In this document: positions 33,463 to 38,043 of the stretch, in pieces | Layout: every line of letters starts with the position of its first letter | Position numbering within the stretch: the first letter of the stretch is position 1 | Assembly (NCBI GenBank): GCA_045542595.1 | Contig: JAZQLI010000015.1 | Location: 1 to 38,043 of the forward strand | Reading direction: 5' to 3' | Length of the DNA stretch: 38,043 nucleotides | From: Scatosoma sp045542595 | Lineage (GTDB): Bacteria > Bacillota > Clostridia > Christensenellales > Borkfalkiaceae | Position numbers and translations under genes: made by a program | The notes under the pieces: generated by a model | What the model was told of the DNA's origin: nothing | Database searches by the model: none | What the model saw: the letters and a program-made list of their open reading frames with translations, nothing else

Positions 33463-34212
33463 ATGAAAGAAATATTAGATTTACAATATAGCAACTATGA
33501 AAACACGTTGGTGGATATTTATTTGCCTGATAGCAAGAATTTTCAAACGGTGGTATTTTTTCACGGCGGTGGGCTTGACCATGGTTCAAGAAGAAATGAT
33601 ATTATCGTAGAATTGGCGAAAGAGTTGACGAGCGCAGGGTATGCCTTTGCGTCGGTAGAATATAGGATGTATCCCAAGGCGAAATTCCCTGATTATCTTT
33701 TTGATAGCGCAAAAGCGACGGCGTTTTTGAAAGAATACGTACAGGATTTTGGCGGAAACGGGGAAATTATCATATCGGGACAATCGGCTGGCGCTTGGAT
33801 TTCGCTTATGCTTTGTTTAAACACGGAGTATTTAGCGAAAGAGGGAATAAACAGCGAGGAAATCAAAGGTTGGTTTATTGATAGTTCGCAAACTACGTCC
33901 CATTTCAACGTATTGCAACAAGAAAAAGGCGCGCATAAATATACGCAACGGATCGACGAATACGCTCCGCTCTATTTCTTAGATGAAAATACGAAATTCA
34001 GCCGTATGTTCCTTGTTTTATACGATCAGGATATCGCGTGCAGATATGAGCAAAATATGCTTTTTTATAAGGTGATAAAATCCTTTAATCCCGATGCGGA
34101 TATAGAATATAGATTGATAAGCGGCAAGCATTGCAGTTCGACGAATCAATGGAACGAAAAAGGCGAAACGTTGTTCGTAGAAACCTTTTTAGCTTGGGCA
34201 AAAAAGGATTGA
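33463..34212 (+). CDS. Alpha/beta hydrolase, probable carbohydrate esterase
   Basis: This 249-residue protein has the oxyanion motif FFHGGG (His34-Gly37), nucleophile elbow GQSAG with Ser108, an acid in the YDQDIACRYE region and His223 in SGKHCSS. This is the layout of the HSL/BD-FAE-type acetyl or feruloyl esterases. There is no signal peptide. AAGGAG lies 9 bp before ATG and the gene starts 3 bp after the previous stop. It may de-acylate imported oligosaccharides together with the DUF4886 proteins. Confidence 0.85.
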   Translation: MKEILDLQYSNYENTLVDIYLPDSKNFQTVVFFHGGGLDHGSRRNDIIVELAKELTSAGYAFASVEYRMYPKAKFPDYLFDSAKATAFLKEYVQDFGGNGEIIISGQSAGAWISLMLCLNTEYLAKEGINSEEIKGWFIDSSQTTSHFNVLQQEKGAHKYTQRIDEYAPLYFLDENTKFSRMFLVLYDQDIACRYEQNMLFYKVIKSFNPDADIEYRLISGKHCSSTNQWNEKGETLFVETFLAWAKKD

Positions 34213-34236
34213 CTCACGCTGTAAGGAGATTTATAT

Positions 34237-35196
34237 ATGGACGCATTGTTAATTATGTTGAAAAACGTTATCGTTTTTGTTTTATTGGCTTTACCTGGTT
34301 ATATATTGGTAAAAAGTAAACAGTTAAAATCCGCACAAGCAGGCGCTTTATCCAAAGTCTTGATGTACGTTGGAATGCCCTTTTTAATCTTGTCAAGTAC
34401 GTTAAAATTATCTTTTAATCCCGAACTTATAAAAACGTTGCTTATCGTTGCCGTAATTGGTATCCTTTTCATAATGATGACGTTTTTTCTTTCCATACCC
34501 TTAACAAGCGGGGAAAAGGATAAAAAGACAAGAGGGATGATGAGATTTTGCTCTGTTTTTTCTAATAACGGCTTTTTGGGGTTACCTTTGGCAATCGCCG
34601 TGTTTGGGGCAGACGCGAAGGCGGTTACGGTCGTCATTATTTTGAATATCATAACGAATATTTTGATGTATACGTTGGGTATATATCTTGTTTCGGGGGA
34701 TAAACAAGCAATGAATTTAAAGAAAGCTTTTTTAAGCCCCGTCTTGATCGCCTTCATTGTTGGAATTGCGTTAAACTTATTAAAGGTTACGAAATACGTG
34801 CCTGAAATTACTACGTACAGTAATCATTTTAGCGGTATCGTCACCCCTATTTCTATGACGATTTTAGGTATGAAAATGGGCGGCGTTCAATTTACGAAAT
34901 TATTTACGAATTGGAAGACGTATTACGTATCTTTGTTAAAGTTGATCGTTTTTCCCGTTGCGATAGTGGGAATTTTACTTGGCGTAAGGGCAATTTTTTC
35001 AAACAGCTTTGTGGACGAAGGTTTGATAATGGGGGTATTTATGGCTTTTGCCGTGCCGACGGCAGGTCTTGCTTCTACCTTTTCCGATCAATTTGACGGG
35101 GATACGGAGGGTGCGGTTGCATTTACGCTTGGCACGACGATACTTTCCGTTCTCACGATACCCGTTATTTATTGGTTGCTCTGTATGATTATATGA
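34237..35196 (+). CDS. AEC-family transporter (auxin efflux carrier-like)
   Basis: This 319-residue protein has about ten hydrophobic segments in two halves of five, as in the AEC family. It shows NNGFLGLPLAIAVFGADA after the loop and a PTAGLASTFSDQFDGDTEGA block with helix-breaking residues near the end. Bacterial members carry malate or other organic anions. In this locus it could export or import an organic acid such as a sugar acid or a fermentation product. AAGGAG lies 8 bp before ATG. Confidence 0.88.
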   Translation: MDALLIMLKNVIVFVLLALPGYILVKSKQLKSAQAGALSKVLMYVGMPFLILSSTLKLSFNPELIKTLLIVAVIGILFIMMTFFLSIPLTSGEKDKKTRGMMRFCSVFSNNGFLGLPLAIAVFGADAKAVTVVIILNIITNILMYTLGIYLVSGDKQAMNLKKAFLSPVLIAFIVGIALNLLKVTKYVPEITTYSNHFSGIVTPISMTILGMKMGGVQFTKLFTNWKTYYVSLLKLIVFPVAIVGILLGVRAIFSNSFVDEGLIMGVFMAFAVPTAGLASTFSDQFDGDTEGAVAFTLGTTILSVLTIPVIYWLLCMII

Positions 35197-35307
35197 GGAA
35201 AGAGTATTACGGAGAAATAATAGAAAAGTTTGTAACGATATCTTAGGAAGACTTTAATTTTGAATATTATCAAAAATATTTTAATTTATAAATGGAGTGA
35301 TATAGAG
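35197..35307 (+). other. 111-bp AT-rich gap before the second DUF4886 gene
   Basis: This is longer than the neighbouring gaps. A TTG at 35260 is in frame with the next gene but has no ribosome binding site. A weak promoter could lie here (TTGTAA near 35229 and TTAATT near 35253), but neither hexamer is convincing. Confidence 0.35.
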
Positions 35308-36048
35308 ATGAAAGTTTTATCGATAGGGAATAGTTTTTCTTGTGATGCGCAACGGTATTTACATAGATTGGCAAAAAAAGATGGCGTGGATATCAAGACG
35401 GTCAACCTGTTTATCGGTGGCTGTTCTTTGCGAACGCACTACTTGAATATGTTGCAAGATTCGGCAAGTTATGTGCTGGGCTTCAATGGGGAAGAAACAG
35501 GCTTTAAGGTTAGTATTAGCCAAGCGCTTTCCAGTGATGATTTGGACGTGATTACTTTGCAACAAGCAAGTCAGTTGAGTCCAAAATATGAAACATATTC
35601 GCCTTATTTAGAGGTGCTTGCGGAATATGTAAGAAAATATTGCCCCAATGCAAAAATATTTATCCACGAAACATGGGGATACGAGGATGGAAGCGAGCGT
35701 TTAAAAAATATGGGGTATCAAAGCGAAGAGCAAATGTACGCTGATATTGAAAGGACTTATAAAAAAGCGAGCGCACAGATAAAAGCTAACGGAATTATCC
35801 CGTGCGGAAAAGCAATGATTTATGCGACGAAATTTGGCGTTGAGAAGATGCATCGGGATACTTTTCATGCAGATTTGGGTGTGGGTAGATATCTGTTAGC
35901 ATTAACATGGTATAAAACGTTGACGGGAACAGATATTTCGGGGAACGATTTTGACGAATTCGACATCCCTGTTAGCCAAAAGGAACGAGAAATAGCAGTT
36001 AAAGCCGTAAACGCTGCGTTGGAAGAGAACGCATATAAGACGATTTGA
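35308..36048 (+). CDS. DUF4886 protein, SGNH-hydrolase-like (copy 2)
   Basis: This 246-residue paralogue of the gene at 31395 keeps every block: KVLSIGNSFSCDAQRYLH, FIGGCSLRTHYLNML, ITLQQASQLSPKYETYSPYL, IFIHETWGYEDGSERLKN and HRDTFHADLGVGRYLLALTWY. DNA similarity is moderate, so the duplication is not recent. The ATG at 35308 has GGAG 10 bp upstream and matches the paralogue start. Divergence within the lid-like middle (NGEETGFKVS versus NGMSTGIKVS) may give different acyl-group preference. Confidence 0.82.
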   Translation: MKVLSIGNSFSCDAQRYLHRLAKKDGVDIKTVNLFIGGCSLRTHYLNMLQDSASYVLGFNGEETGFKVSISQALSSDDLDVITLQQASQLSPKYETYSPYLEVLAEYVRKYCPNAKIFIHETWGYEDGSERLKNMGYQSEEQMYADIERTYKKASAQIKANGIIPCGKAMIYATKFGVEKMHRDTFHADLGVGRYLLALTWYKTLTGTDISGNDFDEFDIPVSQKEREIAVKAVNAALEENAYKTI

Positions 36049-36151
36049 GACTTCGGTGTGTTACAACCGAATAAGCACGCGAGGTTCTTTCTTACAAAAA
36101 AATAGCATATGGATAGTTTTATGCTTAAGTTTAAATTCAACCGATAAAAAT

Positions 36152-37525
36152 ATGAGATATAGTGTAAACGATTTTGGTGTAATAGCCGACGGACAAACTT
36201 TATGCACGAAAGCGGTGCAAAAAGCCGTGGATACTTGTCATGCAAACGGTGGCGGAATTGTAAGATTTGGAGTAGGTAGATACGTCTTGAGTACTATTTT
36301 CCTTAAAAATAACGTAACCATAGAAATTCCCAAAGGCACGGAAATTTTAGGTGCGGAAAGCTATTATGATTACGCACAGGAAGAAAAAATAAATTATCCT
36401 ATTTATCAAGATTCATCACATACATATTTCCACCCATCAATGTTTGTGGGTTTGGATTGCGAGAACGTTTGTATTACGGGCGGTGGCAAAATCGATATGC
36501 GTTCGGTTTGGGATGAAGACGGGGTGCGCGGAGAAGCAATTAAACACCGCGGAGCAAAGTGTATCGCGCTGAAAAATTGTAAAAACGTAAAGGTTTCTAA
36601 CCTTGAAATTTATAACGTAACCGATTTGGCGATATACTTTGCTGGTTGTGAAAACGTGGATATTTACGGTATAAAAATGCGTGTGTATATCGACGGTATT
36701 TCGCCTGATAATTCTAAAAACGTGCGTATTCACGATTGCGATGTGGAAACGGGTGATGATGGGATTGTATTCAAATCGTCTTATACGCTCAATAAACTTG
36801 ATATTTGCAAGGATATCCATGTATGGGATTGCAAAGTGAAAAGCCGTTGCAATGCGATAAAATTTGGGACGGAAACGAACGGTGGATTTGAGAATATTTT
36901 AATAGAAAACATTGATATCCGCGAAACGAGAATTACGGGTATTTCCATTGAAAGCGTAGACGGGGCGATTGTGGACGGCGTGACGATACGAAACGTAACA
37001 ATGAAAAACGTCAATGCGCCCATATTCGTACATATCGGCAAGCGTATGCGCGGACCTGTCGGCAGGGAAATCGGCAAGATAAGAAACGTAACGCTTGAAA
37101 ATATTACGGCGGACGGGCCATATGAAGAATACGAAATAATGCCGTGGAATTATTTTAGTTATAAAGCAGGGGATACAAAACAAAATCCGAAAGTGTTCGG
37201 GATAGCTGAAAGCTTTGACGGAACGAGGGAAACGGACGAATGGCAAATGACGAGCAATATTTGCGGATTAAAAGAAAGTCCGTTGGAAAATATCACGCTG
37301 AAAAATGTGCATTTGAAATTAGACGGCGGCGTACAAGAATATAAAAAAGAAGTGCCCGAAGAAGCACAGGATTATCCCGAGGTGTTCGTATATGGAAGAA
37401 TATTACCAGCGAAGGGAATATATTTTAGACATATAAACGGCTTAACGTTGGATAACGTGACTATTGAAACGTATCGTGAGGATAAACGAGAAGATTTTGT
37501 TTTCAAAGGCGTAAAACTTATATGA
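36152..37525 (+). CDS. GH28-like beta-helix glycosidase (polygalacturonase-like)
   Basis: This 457-residue protein starts YSVNDFGVIADGQTLCTKAVQKAVD, the usual N-terminus of GH28 enzymes, and then forms a right-handed beta-helix. Asp181 in YIDGISPDN and Asp202-Asp203 in TGDDGIVFKS match the GH28 acid residues. The canonical GHG histidine motif is replaced by CNAIKFGTETNGG. Many variants hydrolyse galacturonan or rhamnogalacturonan ends. No signal peptide is seen. The ATG at 36152 is taken from homology; no good ribosome binding site precedes it, and an upstream GTG at 36056 gives an unlikely extension. It overlaps manA by 4 bp. Confidence 0.78.
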   Translation: MRYSVNDFGVIADGQTLCTKAVQKAVDTCHANGGGIVRFGVGRYVLSTIFLKNNVTIEIPKGTEILGAESYYDYAQEEKINYPIYQDSSHTYFHPSMFVGLDCENVCITGGGKIDMRSVWDEDGVRGEAIKHRGAKCIALKNCKNVKVSNLEIYNVTDLAIYFAGCENVDIYGIKMRVYIDGISPDNSKNVRIHDCDVETGDDGIVFKSSYTLNKLDICKDIHVWDCKVKSRCNAIKFGTETNGGFENILIENIDIRETRITGISIESVDGAIVDGVTIRNVTMKNVNAPIFVHIGKRMRGPVGREIGKIRNVTLENITADGPYEEYEIMPWNYFSYKAGDTKQNPKVFGIAESFDGTRETDEWQMTSNICGLKESPLENITLKNVHLKLDGGVQEYKKEVPEEAQDYPEVFVYGRILPAKGIYFRHINGLTLDNVTIETYREDKREDFVFKGVKLI

Positions 37526-38043
37526 AAATTTCAAAATTATATTCTGAATGTAAAGATTATCTTTGGGGCGGAGAAAAATTAAAAACGAAATACGGTAAAC
37601 AAACGGATAAAACGCCGTGCGCGGAAAGTTGGGAACTGTCTTTCCATAAAGACGGTTTAACGCGACTTGTAGACGGCAAAACGCTTGCGGAAACCGTAAC
37701 GGAAAAAGATCTGGGGGAGAACGTAAAGGATTTCCCTTTCTTCCCCGTGCTTATCAAATTTATCGATGCGAAAGATAATTTGTCTGTGCAAGTACATCCG
37801 TCGGACGAATATGCGTTAGCAAATGAAAATTCGTTTGGAAAGACGGAAATGTGGTATATAGTCGAAGCGGAAGAAGGTGCGGGAATATATCTTGGCTTTA
37901 ATCGCGACGTAACCAAAGAAGAATACGAAACGGCAATCAGAGAAAAACGATTGACCGAGCTTTTGAATTTTTACGAAGTCAAGGCAGGAGAATGTTATTT
38001 TATCCCGTCGGGAACGATTCACGCCATTGGAAAAGGCTGTTTA
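37522..38043 (+). CDS. manA: Mannose-6-phosphate isomerase, class I (3' end outside window)
   Basis: 174 codons of an open frame run past the window. It reads MKISKLYSECKDYLWGGEKL, CAESWELSFHKDG, FPVLIKFIDAKDNLSVQVHPSD and KTEMWYIVEAEEGAG, then YFIPSGTIHAIGKG. The zinc ligands Gln and His of QVHP, Glu of KTEMWY and the later His of GTIHAIG are in the expected places. It interconverts mannose-6-phosphate and fructose-6-phosphate, so mannose may be among the sugars released. The ATG overlaps the GH28 stop (ATGA). A full-length protein of about 310 residues is expected. Confidence 0.93.
   Translation, partial: MKISKLYSECKDYLWGGEKLKTKYGKQTDKTPCAESWELSFHKDGLTRLVDGKTLAETVTEKDLGENVKDFPFFPVLIKFIDAKDNLSVQVHPSDEYALANENSFGKTEMWYIVEAEEGAGIYLGFNRDVTKEEYETAIREKRLTELLNFYEVKAGECYFIPSGTIHAIGKGCL

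Noticed and set aside
36056..36151. 32-codon N-terminal extension of the GH28-like protein from GTG
   Set aside because: The extension has no similarity to the family, and family members start near YSVNDFG.

Overview
The window looks like chromosomal DNA from an anaerobic low-to-mid GC Firmicute of the class Clostridia, probably a gut or rumen lineage. The evidence is Firmicutes-type 23S/5S rRNA, strong Shine-Dalgarno sites, near-consensus sigma-A promoter hexamers, lipoproteins with short signal peptides, and a sugar ABC transporter that lacks its own ATPase. A more exact name (for example a Christensenellales/Borkfalkiaceae relative) is only a guess from the style of the secreted proteins.

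Region 1 (1-1010) is the end of a ribosomal RNA operon: the 3' part of a 23S gene, a 5S gene, a tRNA-Asn(GUU) and a strong intrinsic terminator. Region 2 (about 1011-3800) is a small integrated replicon directly behind the tRNA. It holds a membrane-anchored, Zot/pI-like putative ATPase, an HUH rolling-circle replication initiator, a terminator, and a striking nested inverted repeat (3716-3786) that may be its replication origin. It resembles a minimal or decayed inovirus-like element without integrase or coat genes.

Region 3 (4126-5259) is a cupin/AraC-type regulator with a near-perfect promoter of its own, divergent from a very long operon. In the intergenic region two direct repeats 22 bp apart end exactly on the -35 position of the operon promoter, the classical layout of an AraC-family activator site.

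Region 4 (5260-38043, all on the plus strand, running off the window) is a glycan-utilisation locus of about 33 kb. In order: a cytosolic clan GH-A glycosidase; a GH127-like beta-L-arabinofuranosidase; a sugar-binding lipoprotein and two permeases; four large exported proteins (an Ig/jelly-roll-like protein, a DUF4838 lipoprotein, and two proteins built from repeated GLUG-like beta-helix modules) plus a 44-residue peptide gene; a GH42-like glycosidase; a sugar kinase, a GNAT acetyltransferase and MurQ (an amino-sugar/MurNAc salvage set); an enolase-superfamily sugar-acid dehydratase; an SDR dehydrogenase; a decayed metallo-beta-lactamase-fold gene fused by deletion to the tail of another gene; two DUF4886 (SGNH-like) paralogues flanking a DUF4832 protein, an alpha/beta hydrolase and an AEC-family transporter; a GH28-like enzyme; and the start of mannose-6-phosphate isomerase.

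The simplest reading is that surface proteins bind and trim a complex, acetylated heteroglycan, the ABC transporter imports oligosaccharides, and cytosolic glycosidases, esterases and sugar-acid enzymes finish the job. The most unusual parts are the repeated beta-helix surface proteins with the embedded small peptide gene, the MurNAc salvage genes inside a plant-type glycan operon, and the minimal Rep/Zot-like element.
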